Source: Vanilla planifolia (lineage: Eukaryota; Streptophyta; Magnoliopsida; Asparagales; Orchidaceae). Taken from it: a DNA stretch of 64,000 bases. A program made the position numbers and the translations under genes. The stretch lies in assembly GCA_023846275.1 (NCBI GenBank), contig CM043870.1, forward strand, positions 9,309,527-9,373,526. The letters run 5' to 3'. The notes under the pieces were generated by a model that saw only the letters and a program-made list of their open reading frames with translations, was not told the DNA's origin and ran no database searches. Within the stretch, counting starts at the first letter, position 1. Each line of letters begins with the position of its first letter. Positions 1 to 13,384 of the stretch are shown piece by piece.

Positions 1-214
1 AATTGTCACTAATGCAACAAGCTAAATCAAAATAAAAAGACTAATTTGGAGTAACTTGAACTTCCTAATTAGAAGAAAAAAATAGATGATTTGGAGCAAT
101 TGAATGGTTGATTTGGAAAGACTCAATGATTGACTTTGAAAGAATAAATGATTTAAGAAATCAAATGGTTTGATTTAAAGGAGGTTATTAGAGGTAGCAT
201 ATAATGATCTGATT
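1..214. other. AT-rich sequence, nothing recognised
   Basis: Left edge of the window before the first repeat copy. It is AT-rich with no open frame of note and no motif I recognise. Confidence 0.5.
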
Positions 215-1830
215 TTCTAATATTGATTTTAAATAGCCCTAAGTAATTTTATAAAATAAATTAGGATTTTGATTTTTGATAAAGTTGATTAACATAATAA
301 TTTTTGAAGTATTCTCTAATAAAATATGTATTTATTAAGTATGTTAGATTTTAAAAAAAAAATATCATTGGATCAAGCTCATCGAGACGAGTCTGTTGAT
401 AATTGTTTAATGCAATTAGCGTTCAATCGAATTTAATACAAATTTATTTAAAAAATAATTATTAATAATATATAGTTTATGAATAAAAAATAATATAACA
501 AGTGGGAAAAAACTCTAATTCCCTTTCTTCTCTCTTTCGATGTCGCTTTGATTTCCCTTGTGCTTGTAGTCGATCGATTCCATCGCGTCGTTCTTTGCTG
601 CCTCACCATCAACTAATTTAAGAAACTCTGGTGGATATAGTCAGTATAATTGGAAGGGAACCCTAATTCTTTTGCTTCGTTGCTTCATCACCTCACTTCT
701 TCACTATCACTCTTTCGACCCGACCTTGTTGGCTTTCAATCCTCATCGCCTTGCAATCATACAATTATATAGAGTTTTACAACCAATATTGAGGAGACAT
801 GAGCTATTATTTTCATTTCATTCCTCTTTGATTTTAATACAAAAAACATAGCCATAAGTGGTCATCAAAAAAAAGGAAAATGCAATTATTGACTTCAATT
901 TTTGCTTAATTTTGTCATACTGCTTTGGGAGAAGTTAAAAAGAAAATGATTTTTAACATTTTGTACCAAAATTGAAATAAGAAAAGATAGTTTTTTTTAC
1001 AAGTTTGAGCTCTAGCAACTACAGGCCAGTGTTGTGCTTGTAATTTCTAATACAAGGAAGAGAGAATCAGTAAGCTTTGGTACATTTTCATACCTTTTAT
1101 GCACATGTAGAGACATTAAGTGATGCTTAAAGGTATTTCTACGAAAGGAGGAAGCTTAAAGGGTTTTTTTTCTACAAACAATACAAAGTCATTAATGGAA
1201 TTACTCAATTTAATAAAAAAATAAAGCTTAAGTAGGAAGTTAAAGGAAAAAAAGTTAATACAAAAATTTTCCTAAAGAGAGCGAATATGTAAATTTTAAA
1301 TAACTATAATATAAGTATAATAGTAAGTTATGATTATTCAAAATTTATTATGATGACATTATATTTTTTTTTACACCTAATCCTACATTATTATTATGTG
1401 ATAAATATAAGGATAAGAAATAATTGATTTATTTTGGTAATACTAATGATGTAGAATATGAAAAATGAATAGAAAAGATAATAGATAAAGTAGATAAAAA
1501 ATAAGATATAAAAAGAATAAAGTAAAAGATAAATACTTATGACATGAGACCATGTGAGTTCTGATACGATTCATGACATATAAGTTTGTTTTGATGATTC
1601 TACCAATATTGGTATTAATGTATCATGGATATATTATTATCATAATAAGTAAAGATATGAATGATAGTATTTATCTAATGATATTAGCTCTAGTTGTCAT
1701 ACTTTATCATAACTACAAGTAGAGATAAGGTGATGTACTATGATATGATACCATTGACATTAGACTTTATATGATATATGATGAGTTACTTGTTACATGG
1801 TCTAATAGTAAGAGATGAAATCTATTAGGA
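215..1830. repeat. Long direct repeat, copy 1
   Basis: First of two diverged copies of a long unit; the second starts near 2093. Matching landmarks are spaced 1.86-1.88 kb apart, for example tattgattttaaatag at 221 and 2099, the ctggtggatat stretch near 630 and 2493, and aagtgatgcttaaaggtat at 1119 and 2979. The unit contains a pyrimidine-rich, gene-like stretch (about 510-780) resembling a plant 5' untranslated region, but no sustained reading frame is shared by both copies. It could be a segmental duplication or the long terminal repeats of a collapsed element with only about 260 bp between them. Confidence 0.75.
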
Positions 1831-2092
1831 TGTGGAATTCAATTATTGTTAACATAAAGCATCTTAGGTTTGAAATTAGATTAGCCTGCATAGAGTAATT
1901 AAATGGTCATATCAATTATATTCATATTTCAATTACTTAAAGGAGACCAAGACTCTAATTAAATAGAAGTTACAATTATATAATAAAAGTAAATTAAAAT
2001 ATGCAATGAAAAAACTAATAAGTAAATCTTAGTTTTAATTTAAATTTAAGGACAAAAGTTTTCTTAAGTTGGGCAAGAAATAATGTCCTATT

Positions 2093-3985
2093 TTTTAATA
2101 TTGATTTTAAATAGTTCTAAATAATTTGATAAATGAATTGAAATTTTTATTTTGATAAAGTTGATTAAAATAATAATATTATATATTCTCTTATAAAATA
2201 TGTATTTATCAAATTAGTTATATTTAAAAAAATATATAATTGAATCAAGTTCATCTAGATGAGTTCATTGACATTTATTTCATTATAATAGGAGTTTGTT
2301 TGGATTTAATTCAAATTTATTAAAAAATTATTAATAATATATTATTTATGAATAAAATAATATAATATGTGAAAAAAAAACCAAATTTTCTTTCCTCTCT
2401 CCTAACATCGCTTCAATTTTCCCTCACGTATGTGATTGATCAAATCTGTCACTTCATTCCTCACTGCTTCACCATTAGCTGATTTAAGAAGCTCTGGTGG
2501 ATATGGTCATCAAAATTGAAAGGAAATACTATTTCTTTTACTCCATGGCTTCATTGCCTCACCTCCTCACTGTCTCATTTGTGGTCGTCCTCTTTGGCTT
2601 TCGATCCTTTTTGTGTTGTCTTTGTGCAATTGTACAGTGTTTTATCACCAAGATCAGGGATGCGTGTGCTGCTATTATCATTTCGTTCCTCTTCAATTTG
2701 AAGGGAAGAACACAGTTACAAGTGGTCATAAAAAAAAGGGAAAATGTGATGGTTGACTTTGACTTTTGCCTAATTTTGTCTCACTGATTTGAGAGGAGTT
2801 GAAAAGAATTGATTTTTAATATTTTACATCTAAATTGGGACAAGAAAGAGTAGTTTTTTGCAAATCTGAGCCCTACCAACTATAGACCAATGTTGTGCTT
2901 GCAATTTTAGATATAATTAAGAGAGAATCAATAAGTTATTATATATTTCATTACCTTTTATGCATATTAGGAGGTACTAAGTGATGCTTAAAGGTATTTC
3001 ACAAAAGGAGGAAGCTTGAAGGATTTTTTTCTATAAAATAGTGCAATGGAATTAGTGAAATTGTTCAATAAGAAATGAAGCTCAAGCAAGAAGCTAAAGG
3101 AAAAAAATTAATGCAAGAATTTTCCCAAGGAAAGTATGTAAGTAAATTTTAAATAATTATAATATAAGTATGATATTTCATTATAATTATTTAGAATTTA
3201 ATATTATGATATATATTATTCTTTTCTTTTATATTTTATTCTACATCATTATCACATATTATGTGATAAAAAATAGAGATAAGAATGTAAAACAATTGAT
3301 TGATTTGATAATACTAGTGATATGGAATACAAAAAATAAATAGAAATTAGAATAAAAGTATATAAGAAATAAGAACTAGAAAGAATAAATTAAAAGATAA
3401 ATGCTTATAACATGAGATCACATAAAAATGTAATATGATTCAGACTATATAAGTTTTGTTTTGATGGTTTTACTAATGATGATATATTGATATATCCTGA
3501 ATATATTATGATTAGAATGAGAAAAGATGAGAATGGCTATATTTTTTAATAATATTAACTATAATTATCATATTATACTATCATATATAAGTGAAGATAA
3601 GATATACTATGATATGATACCACTAATATTATATCTCATATGATATATGATGAGCTACTTACAATATGATTAAGTAGCTAAAAATGATATCTACTATGAT
3701 ATAGATATGATATATAATGAGCTTCTTATTATGTGATCTTATAACTAAAGATGAGATTTATTATGATATAGATGTAATATATGATGAGTTGATTATTATG
3801 TGATCTAATAGTTAAAGATGAGATCTACTATGATACAAATATAATATATGATGAGCTACTTGTTATGTGATTTAAAAATGAGATATAAGATTTGTTATAA
3901 TATTGATATGATATATGATGAGCTGTTTGCTACGTGATCTAATAACTTGAGATGAGATCTATTATAAAATAAACATGATGCAATA
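2093..3985. repeat. Long direct repeat, copy 2
   Basis: Second copy of the unit at 215-1830, with many substitutions and small indels, so the duplication is old. Frames at 2497-2787 and 2516-2701 lie in the pyrimidine-rich part but are not kept open in copy 1, so I do not call a gene. This copy is longer because its right end holds a minisatellite that is single-copy in the other unit. Confidence 0.75.
3620..3985. repeat. 67-bp minisatellite, five copies
   Basis: A unit containing gatatatgatgagctacttg, then a gtgatctaatag-like stretch, recurs with the anchor atgag at 3650, 3717, 3784, 3851 and 3918, exactly 67 bp apart each time. The corresponding place in the other long repeat (about 1770-1830) has one unit only, so the array grew after the larger duplication. 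Confidence 0.85.
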
Positions 3986-5500
3986 TGAATACAAGTTGAG
4001 TTTATATGTTATGATATGAATTCAAATTATATGATATAAGATATGCATGTTGTGTTCTTGATGAAGACATGAAATATATGAAACGATATCCCATAACACT
4101 AGAATAATGATTATTCGATAAATACTTGGAACCTAACAATAAGTATGAGTGTTATGAAATAGATAAAAAACAAATTTAGGTAAAAAAAAGTTAAGAAAAT
4201 ACCAAAATTATAATAATTTAGTAACTTATAAAAAGCTATTAGAATTTGGATGGTTAAAATATATTATAGTAGATAGAGAGATGTGTATGCATAAACATAT
4301 TATAAGTCAAATCCTAAAAAATCAAGAGATAGAAAACTTTAGCTACACTTAAGTTTGATGGGTTATTTTTGAAAAAATTATGATAGTTCTAATCATATAT
4401 TTTAAAAGATATGCGAATGGTTATATTTAAGATGATATATCAATGTATGTATTTATAATTGTATCTTTGATAAGCCTAATAAAAACTATAGATTCCAGCT
4501 AAAACTTCAAGAATCATTAATAAAATTATGGATTTTATCATATCAAAAAGTATTAGTAATTATGATATCTTTTGGAGATGAAATATTTGGTTATATGATT
4601 GTACTATAGATTTGATTTCATTAAGATTATACTTATAGATTTGTCATTATTATAAATATTATTTATGATAATTATTGTTAATTGTAGACTTGTATAAAAA
4701 ATGTGGGCAATTTTAAGAGAAATTGTATCCATTTTATTTCTAAAGCATATTAGTTTCTTATGTAAGATTTGAAAAAAATAGATAATTTGAGCCCAAATTA
4801 GAGTAAGTTTTACCATTATTTTTCATCTAACTAGGTTGTTAGTATATTCTAATTATACTTAAAACTCTAATTATTCTAATATTAAAATTATTATGACTAA
4901 CATTAGAATGAAATATCAAGGTATAAAATAGTATTTATCCATGTTTTTATAAAGGAGTGATATATAAACTCCTTAGATCCAAGTTTTTGAAAAAAAATTA
5001 AGAGAGTGAAAGAGAGGGAGGGTATAACTAACTGATTCTAAATAAAGGGCTATTTCTTCTAACAATCAAATTACTTTCCTTACTATTGCTTTATTTCTTT
5101 TCTATTTAAAATTCCCTTGTAAACTATCCTGTTATTCTCGTTTTATTGACAATTTTTTAAAGAAAAATCTTTGAAAAAACTAATGCATCCTTAGATTGTA
5201 AGGTAAGAGTGGAGAAGAGAGGTATGTTTGATCACTAACAAAACATCATGGATTACATGTAAAGTTGAAGTACCATATGTAATCTATGAGAATTTGGGGG
5301 GTTTAGGCATCAAATAAGTTGATTAGATGATTAGATAGTTTGATGGAAACCTAAAAGTGATCAAATGATGCATTAAATGCACATTGGGTAGTCTAATAAA
5401 AGTGATTAGACAATTTGATATTACTAAAGGATAGTCTGATATAAGGAATTTATTTAGGTTTAGTAGGTGCCCTTAGACTCTTAGAATGCAAAGAACATTA
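3986..5500. other. AT-rich intergenic sequence
   Basis: No coding region, RNA gene or clear repeat was recognised. Short minus-strand open frames (such as 4604-4816) are isoleucine- and lysine-rich, as expected by chance in AT-rich DNA. Confidence 0.5.
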
Positions 5501-5504
5501 TAAA

Positions 5505-6620
5505 TCTTATGGATTATAAATAAATCTTAATATAACTAATGTAAGATAAATTGTTAAAACCTTTCTTTAGCTCATAGATAATAAAAAAATGCTTATATTC
5601 AAGAAATAAATCTATACAAAAGCTTACCCAAGATATTATAGGTTTAGAATCTAAAAATCATAGGATCACCAAGTAAGTAACAACTTCTTAAAAAGTTAAG
5701 GGCTCATACATATTCTTTAACATGAGAGATCTCAACCTATAAAGAGAGCGATTTAGCTACCTATACCTAATATAGTTAAGTTGGTGGTGAAGTGACGAGG
5801 TACACACTAATAAATTTCTTAGATTATAAACAAAGTAAATGATAAATTCACTTGTATAAACTAGAGAATATGACACGATGAGTAATCCATTTGATAATAT
5901 GAAATAAAGAGTAGAATTGTTAAGTGCTTTCCAAGAGATTTAGCACTCTTGTGGATGCTAGATAATAGGTTAGAACCTCTTTTTTTTAGTCTCTTGTTCG
6001 CCTTCCCAAGACACATTTAGAATCAATCCATCACATTAATCACACATGACATGCTTGTATCAAGCAAGCTAGACAACATCATTTTATACTTAATTCAAAA
6101 TTTAATGTGTTGCAACATGGTGAGAAATCCCACATAAAGACCTTAAAGGGTATAATGATAATTTTTTAGGATTAGGAATATGAAAAAGAAAACTTAGGAA
6201 TACTAAAACCCATATTTTAAAATTCCAAATGATATTTAAAGAACTCTAAAAGTCACTATGTATTGTAAAAAAACTTTGAATTATATCAAAAATGCCTTGA
6301 AAAACTATAAAATCGAATCCAATAAGCAATTTTCAAACAACCTGTGCATTTTAGGCAATGTTCTAGTGAGCAACAAGGTAGTGGGAACATAACATGAGTG
6401 ACATAATTAGAGAGGCATGGTGATGCCTTAGGTTTTGTTCACAGGTCATCCCAAGTAGATAGGTTGGCACAAGTTTACAAATCTATGTTAGTTAATGTGG
6501 GTCGAAACAAATTGACAGATTGATGGGGTTGAGAAAAATTGCTTGAGTTGATCAGATCAAAGCGAAACTATATAAGTTGACTTGTCAGTATCGATTGAGC
6601 AAATCTGCATGAGTTTATGC
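5505..6620. repeat. LTR-like repeat block, copy A
   Basis: Diverged direct repeat of 13385-14310. Shared landmarks in the same order include agctcatagataataa, gagatctcaacctataaagagag, a tgcttgtatcaagcaagc stretch, an actctaaaagt stretch and a region rich in aggttcacaagtt-like words. Length, order and position on either side of a gypsy remnant suggest long terminal repeats or related solo copies; exact ends were not found. Confidence 0.6.
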
Positions 6621-8690
6621 TAATCAATGGTCAACACCTAAGTAAAATGAGTGTATATGAATCCCACAAGAGAGGTAAATTATGGATTTTAAAATATTTT
6701 TATTATTTTTTTAATATATTTATTTTTCAAAAATTCTTTTATAAAAATAGTTTTAATTTTCTAAAAAAATATGATATTCAAATTTATATATATAATTTTT
6801 AATTTTTATAATTATGAAAAATAAAAATTAAAAGGATACATCAAAATTTTTAGGTGGCTTGGTTCAAACTAGAGCTTATGTTTACCCCCAACTAAGGTCG
6901 AGAAAAACTCCACTATTAAAAGAGTTATAATTTGAGTTTTTTATATAAATAATCTCCAACCTATTTAAGATTTTTTTTACATTTTATCTCTAATCTACTT
7001 GCTTTTATGGATTCAACTATAACTAAGGCTTTTACAATCTCAATACTAACTCGATTTTTTATGAGATTAAACTGAACTTCAACATTTGTAAGCCACTAAA
7101 CCCAAAAGAAAAAAAGAAAATACAAGAAAAAATATTATTGTTGAGAACATACAATTTTTATGCTTATTGATTAGTAATGTAAGATACAACGAGCTCAAAA
7201 TTATGAAGAAAAATAAGAAGGTAAAAGCTTAGAAGTGTTAGGCATTATTAGATGAATTTGGAAGGAGCAATATTAAGTTATAGCGTACTATCGGGAAAGT
7301 TTTACTCCAATAGAATATCACACACCACTTCTTTGAGATATTAAAATCTTATTCATATTCATTAGACATTTCATTCATAATTATTTAGTTTATATAAAAA
7401 AACTTTGGTCATAGTCATTAGTAAATCAAGAAAAAATAATTTTAAATGCTACTGTCAAATAGCATAAAAGATTCTTCCAAATGGCTAATGCAACATCAGA
7501 AATAATAGCTAGAGAATTAGTTGTTAAATGAGATTACTTAAGGTCGTTGTATTTGATCAAAGGAGATTTGATCTGTGAGATTAGTGAATGTAAAAGTAAA
7601 AGAATTATTGATAGTTGAATCAAGAAGCATTAGTTTTGAGCAATTTGATCACGTCGAATGATATTAGATCATTCAATTCATCAATGATAAAGATGAATTA
7701 ACTCTAAGTCATCTGATCAAGGATAGATTATTTATAATGATAGAAACTATCAAGGTCATCTGATTAAGTCAGATGTGTTCTTGGTCGTTCGATCGGAGCT
7801 CTGAAGCAAAGCTTATAGGCAATGAGATTATAGTCATTTATCAATGATCATATGATGGGAATTCATGCATGTTTTAATAGGTAGGTTATATAAGAATATT
7901 GTCCTACATTGTAGAATATAAGTTGGCTTTCCTCTTTATATTAACTCGTGCAAAAAAATAATTCGAGCTGAACTAGGGTTAGCTCCCTCCTTGTGTGCTT
8001 AGGATTTCATCATTTGCTCATATGCTTATAGGTTAATTTACAATTATGGGTTTGATCTAACTAATAGCATACTTCACATTTTCCCTAGCTTAATCCTTTA
8101 TCCATCTTGCCCAATCAGGTTTTAAGATTATACCTAGACTAACATCGAGCTCGACCTAACTTCGTTCCAATTATTCTCCAAACCCAAGGCTTCCTATGCC
8201 TGCTTGGGCTAGTTAGTCTGAGTGCTTTATACTTGAGGTGTAGCTTAGGATATTTTTTTAGTTATAAAAATTTAATAAAAATATTTGTTCTAATTTATAA
8301 AAAAATTAACAATTGACTTAATATAAATTTTGGTAAAGATATATAAGAAAAAGTCAACCAAGAAAAAGATTAATTAATTGAAAAATAGAATTTAATGTTT
8401 CTAAATCAAGGAAAAAATTAAATAAATTTGGATACCTGAACAAGATTTGAAAGTGATTTGAATAGAGCGATGTGTCTTATGATTAATGACCAACAAGCTA
8501 ATATTTTATTTCATAAAAAAAATAAAATATTTTCAAAATTGATGCTCATGTCTTTAATTCTTGAAGCTTGTTAAACACTCCAATGTTCTTTGAAGACTAC
8601 TAATTCACCATCTTCAAAAGTATATAATCGCTTCTTCACAACTAAAACTTGTTTCATATTGAATAAGCTTATTAGAATAAAATACTAAAT
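6621..8690. other. Intergenic or repeat-derived sequence
   Basis: AT-rich, with repeated gatcattcaat- and gtcatctgatcaa-like words around 7.55-7.86 kb that resemble 5.29-5.46 kb, so it is probably more LTR-derived sequence. No gene was recognised. Confidence 0.4.
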
Positions 8691-9110
8691 ATTTAAGACT
8701 TGAACCATCAAACACAAACGTGACCTAATAGGCACTGATGGCAACCACATTAACATAGGTTCACAAGTTGATGTAGCTCAGTGATTTAGCATAGGTTAAT
8801 CAAGCAAAGTAAGCCATGTAGGTCATCGTAGGATAAGACAACTGGGTTGACCGTGTAGAAAGCAATGGTGGCACCAAAGGATGGTAACCAGTGAAAAGAA
8901 TAATTCCAAAGCTAATTTTAAAGCATTTTTTAAGTCAAAATAGATCAAATTTTATATTAACATAACTACAAGTTGTTGTAGGCATTATTTAAACTAAATT
9001 TGAAACTAGAAATATCTGAAAAGTTATCAACTAATTTCCAAATAACTCAAAATAAAATGTAGATACAAATAAATAGATGAACTAAAATTTGAAATGTGTT
9101 GTGATGTTAA
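8690..9110. repeat. Partial copy of the LTR-like repeat
   Basis: Contains aggttcacaagttgatgtag-like words followed by a ttttaagcatttttaag-like stretch, also seen in the same order near 12.9-13.2 kb. It lies just beyond the integrase end of the minus-strand gypsy remnant, where a 3' LTR would be expected. Confidence 0.4.
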
Positions 9111-9499
9111 ATAAGGGTCGACTAAAATTGACTCCCAAAATGATAGTAACACTAGAGACTAATGAGAAGTGAATGAGTCAATCACGGCATGACTTTGTGT
9201 ATGAATAGGATTAGTATACCTTCAATTAGAACCTCTAGTTTGTTACCCTTCCATGGTAAGAAAGAGCTCAACTCATAGATCTAGATAAAATCTCTAATAT
9301 TGCTCTGACATCTTTGAGTTTATGTAGTAAAACTCATTCTTAAAATGTAAGTGTCATCTAAAATGGAATGTCCTTACTAATATACTAGAAATCTCTATTG
9401 TGCTTGATCTTATATGAAAATTCTTTAATCGTCTAATATTTGCTCCACTTAATCTATCAACATTTTAGATAGATTAAATGTATTGGTGGGACAAGTTTG

Positions 9500-12160
9500 C
9501 TCAATAATAATGGTAAAAACTCAAAAGACTCATTAAGTATTGTTGTGAATCTCTATATGATACGAGATCTCAAATATTAAAGATAGTGATTATTTCATAA
9601 TCTTTAAGTACATTTAAAACATAATTCATAATTCTAAGAAAAAAAATCTAATGAGAATTGAAACCTAATTTATTCATAATTTTAGATGATCTAGCATCAT
9701 AAGCAAATAATTTTCTGAGGGTTCTTAATGAGAATCTCTCAAACATAATATGGATGCTCACATAATCACCTTTAATAAATTTATTGGGTTTTCTATAAAC
9801 ATCTACTAGTCTTTTATATATTTATTATTTAAATTAATTTGTTTTAAAATATTTTGATTAATAATAAAACATAATGAGTAGAAGATTCAATAAACTGAGG
9901 AGTGCATAAATCATGAGATAATGGAATCAAATCAACAGAACTTTGATGATGATTTTCAAAACAAATTTTGAAAGGATTCAAACTCATTGGTTAATTAATA
10001 AAATTATTATAAGAAAATTCAATGTGTAATAATAATAAATCTCAACTTGAAATATGTTTCCTTATTATGTTATGAAGAATATTGCTTAAACTTTCATTGA
10101 CTACTTCTGTTATTTGATCAAACATAGGAATTAGAAAGCTATATTTGATCATTATTTTTTAATTGCATGGTTATTTTTGCACATGCACAATGATTCATCT
10201 TTTTAGGAGCCAACAAAGTGAGGACAACACAAACTAATACTTACTCTAATAAATATTTTTTGAATAAGCTCATTTACTTGTCGAGCAAGTCCTACACAAG
10301 CCAATAAATTGAATCAGTAATATTTTAAATGTGGTAATAAGGGATTATGAACTAGATCTATAGCATGTTTATATCTCTCAAGGTTGGAGCATGTTTGACA
10401 AGTCATCAAGAAATACATCGATAAATTCTTCTGATAAAGGTTGTACTATAGGTAGTGGGGTTAAGTATACTATTACGTGCTTTCCTAATTGCTACAAATT
10501 AGATAACTTCATCAGTAGCCATATCCCTCTTAATCTTGACTAGTGAAATAGTATTAGATAAATTTACTTTTTTCTTATTTTTTTAATTTTGAAGTATTTG
10601 GGTTAAAAATTTTCTTTATAATCTTTTTTCCTTTTTATATGAAAGTACAAGTATTAAATCTTTCATTTAAAATAACATCTCTATCATATAATGATGGTCT
10701 TCTTAAAATAAGGTTACATATTTATATTAGGATAACATCACATTGTACTTCCTTAAAATATTAACTAAGCTTCAATGAATGAAATGCCTTTATTTTATAA
10801 AAATTAAAGTTTTATTTATCCAATATATGATGTATTGGTGGAGATAGTCATTGAAAAGGTTGCTACTATCTATAATAATTTTATAGAATTAGTCTTTAAT
10901 TCTAATGAAAGTACTAAAGATGTTGTACAATACTAATATTCAAATGATCTTAATGTAATCAAAGTATATCTCACAAATATGGATGGTCCAATATACTAAA
11001 TTCTTTCACTTAGTTTTTGTAATTCTTCTTCAACTTCTTTATGTGAATATATAATCTTATTTTTCTTAACTTCAATACTTTTTTCTATCTTTTCTTTTAT
11101 GTTTATATATAAGACTCTCTAAGTACATGTGGTTGTGACATGCCCCTTGCCATAATAATAGTAATACTCCACTTTGTAAGTAATAGATGGTTTATCTACG
11201 GATTTGATTCAATGGGTTGATAGGATGGGTGAAGAGGCACAATTTGCTTGTGGAGTAGAAATAATAGGTGTTATGGTACGAGTTTAAGGGCTAGAATTCA
11301 TCTAATTAACCTCTCTCTCATGAGCATTTGATCCTTTAAATCTTTTAACATCACGAGCCACTTTATATACATTTTTCGAACTAATAACATTTCAAAGGTA
11401 TATCTCAACTTGAATAGACTCTCTGAACCTAGTTCAAAATTGAGACAATACTACTCGATCTAGCTCTTGGACACCATATTTGAGCATGTAATCCTCAAAT
11501 TTAGTAATATATTCATCATTTATTTAAAGGCTCGCGTGGATATGATGTGGGCATATGTTTAGCTTGTAGGCAGATCTTAAATTCTTCCCAAGATTAAGGT
11601 CATGCTTGATTTTCATATAGAGATCATCTTTTCAATGTGTAAATAAATAACCTAGCATATAATGTGATGCTAGTTTTTATAAATTGATACTTTTGGTGCT
11701 CATTAAGATCATATCAATTAAAATAATATTTTGTTTTTATTTTTTAATATTAATAAGCTCTAGGTTTAAACTTTTATCAAAAGTTAGGACTTCTATTTTA
11801 GCCATGTTAACTTAACAATCATCATCCTTTTCATGCCCTTATATCATAACATGTGAAGTGGCTTAATGCATAGGTCTATATTTTGATAGGTTTGGTTCAT
11901 CTTCATATGACAATTCCTCTACTTTAATGACACTTATCAAAGACTTACTTGATTTATGGGTTTCACTCGATCTACTATCTTTATATTATTTCAATTGGCT
12001 TATATGTGTTTCTATGATTGCTCTTAACTCTTTTATTGAATTAATTAGTTTTAGAATTGTATGTTGATTATTAGGAGCATTGGTGATTATACTGGTTCAG
12101 GGTAGATTTAAACTTTTATTAGGATCTAAATTAGAGCCTACAACACTGGAGATGTTTAAT
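9500..12160 (-). mobile_element. Degenerate Ty3/gypsy retrotransposon
   Basis: Reading the minus strand from high to low coordinates gives plant gypsy landmarks in the right order, broken by stops and frameshifts. A gag start of the DPNKSLNLP type lies near 12.10-12.13 kb. A gag segment with EYITKFEDYMLKYGVQELD lies at about 11.43-11.52 kb. The linker after protease, containing RPSLYDRDVILNERFNTCTF, lies at about 10.65-10.72 kb. The start of reverse transcriptase, including EEFIDVF and KIMIKYSFLIP, lies at 10.13-10.44 kb. It then jumps to the integrase C-terminal region (EFSYNNFIN near 10.0 kb, and a FNI-DLVSY motif near 9.57 kb). The catalytic part of RT, RNase H and the integrase core are missing. 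The element is dead. Confidence 0.8.
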
Positions 12161-12489
12161 ATATTATTAGAGAATATGAAAAGATATTATATACTAATTA
12201 AGATTAGGTAACATATATAATATTTTAGAACTATTCAAAAATTGGTATTCCAAACCTATGGTGTAGATTATTAGGTTAAGTAGGTGGCAACACCTTAAGT
12301 ATTGAGCATAAAATTTTATAAAATAATTTTTTTATCACATCTAATTTCACACATATAAAATAAAAAATTTTAAAAAAAAATTCTATGTATAGTACTTTAA
12401 TAAAAAGAGTAATTTTAAATTTAGATTACTACATAGAGAATAAAAGTTTATGAAAGGGAGCACCTTTTTAGTAGAATCGAGAATGGCTA

Positions 12490-12620
12490 CCAGTTCTCCC
12501 AATGGAGGGTCTCTCACATTTGATCCTTATCTCTTACAAGGTATTTGGTTATCGACCCTTCTGATCGAATGTCTCTCACTTTCGATACTTATATCTCACA
12601 AGTGAAATTGGATTATCTTT
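12490..12620. repeat. 62-bp tandem duplication
   Basis: The words gtctctcac, followed by ttgat and ttatctcttacaag-like sequence, occur at 12509 and again at 12571. This is a short diverged two-copy repeat in LTR-like sequence next to the gypsy remnant. Confidence 0.55.
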
Positions 12621-12689
12621 AACTAGGGTTATGTGCACATACTTTATTTAAAAAAGTGAAAATACACAAATAAAATAATTTTATTTTAT

Positions 12690-13110
12690 AATTATTATCT
12701 TTACAGTCTAGTGAGCATCCTTATTTATAAAGACATCAAAGGTTAATCAATAATTTTTTTTAAAAAAATAAAAAGTTTAAAATTTAATTGTATTAAGAAA
12801 TTTCAAAATTGGTTATGCATTTTGGGTGATGGTAAAGTTGAACAACAAAATGGTAGGCGACGAAATGGTAGGGTAAGTAGCAAGGTGGAGCTGTTGGTTT
12901 GATTTTTGAGTAGGCATGGGTGATGTAGAACGGGTCACAAAGACTGATAGGTCTTCATGAGTCATCGCGGTTCAAACACGAGTCAAACAGTGTTCCCGAG
13001 TCAATTGGTCTTTTAGGCACGCAAGTTGACTTTGGCAACGATAATGATTGCTGACGACAACGGATGGAGGCAAGCAATGAAGTCAATAACAATTCATTTT
13101 AAGCATTTTT
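12690..13110. repeat. Partial copy of the LTR-like repeat
   Basis: Resembles the second half of the neighbouring block at 13.9-14.3 kb: a gtgagcatccttatttataaag start, then a cattttgggtgatg stretch and aggtagcaag-like words. This suggests two adjacent or nested copies of one LTR family on the gag side of the gypsy remnant. Confidence 0.45.
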
Positions 13111-13384
13111 AAGTAATTTTCAACCAAATTTTGCATCAATGAACTTGTAAAACTAGTGCAATACTAACGGATGTGTGTTTGTGTGTTAATGTTAGATGTT
13201 CATGCATCATAGACATTCTATATTATCTCTAGACTTAGTGGTCATAAACTATTGGATTCAAAACAAAATTCTTGATTGAGATAATAAAGAAACAAATACC
13301 AAATTATAATAACAAGAAAACATTAATATTGTTTTTTTATAAAATGTGAGTTTCTAAAGCTAACAATGCTTTCATACTAAGTGA

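Noticed and set aside
2497..2787. 96-codon frame in the second long repeat
   Set aside because: Not kept open in the sister copy and no family resemblance.
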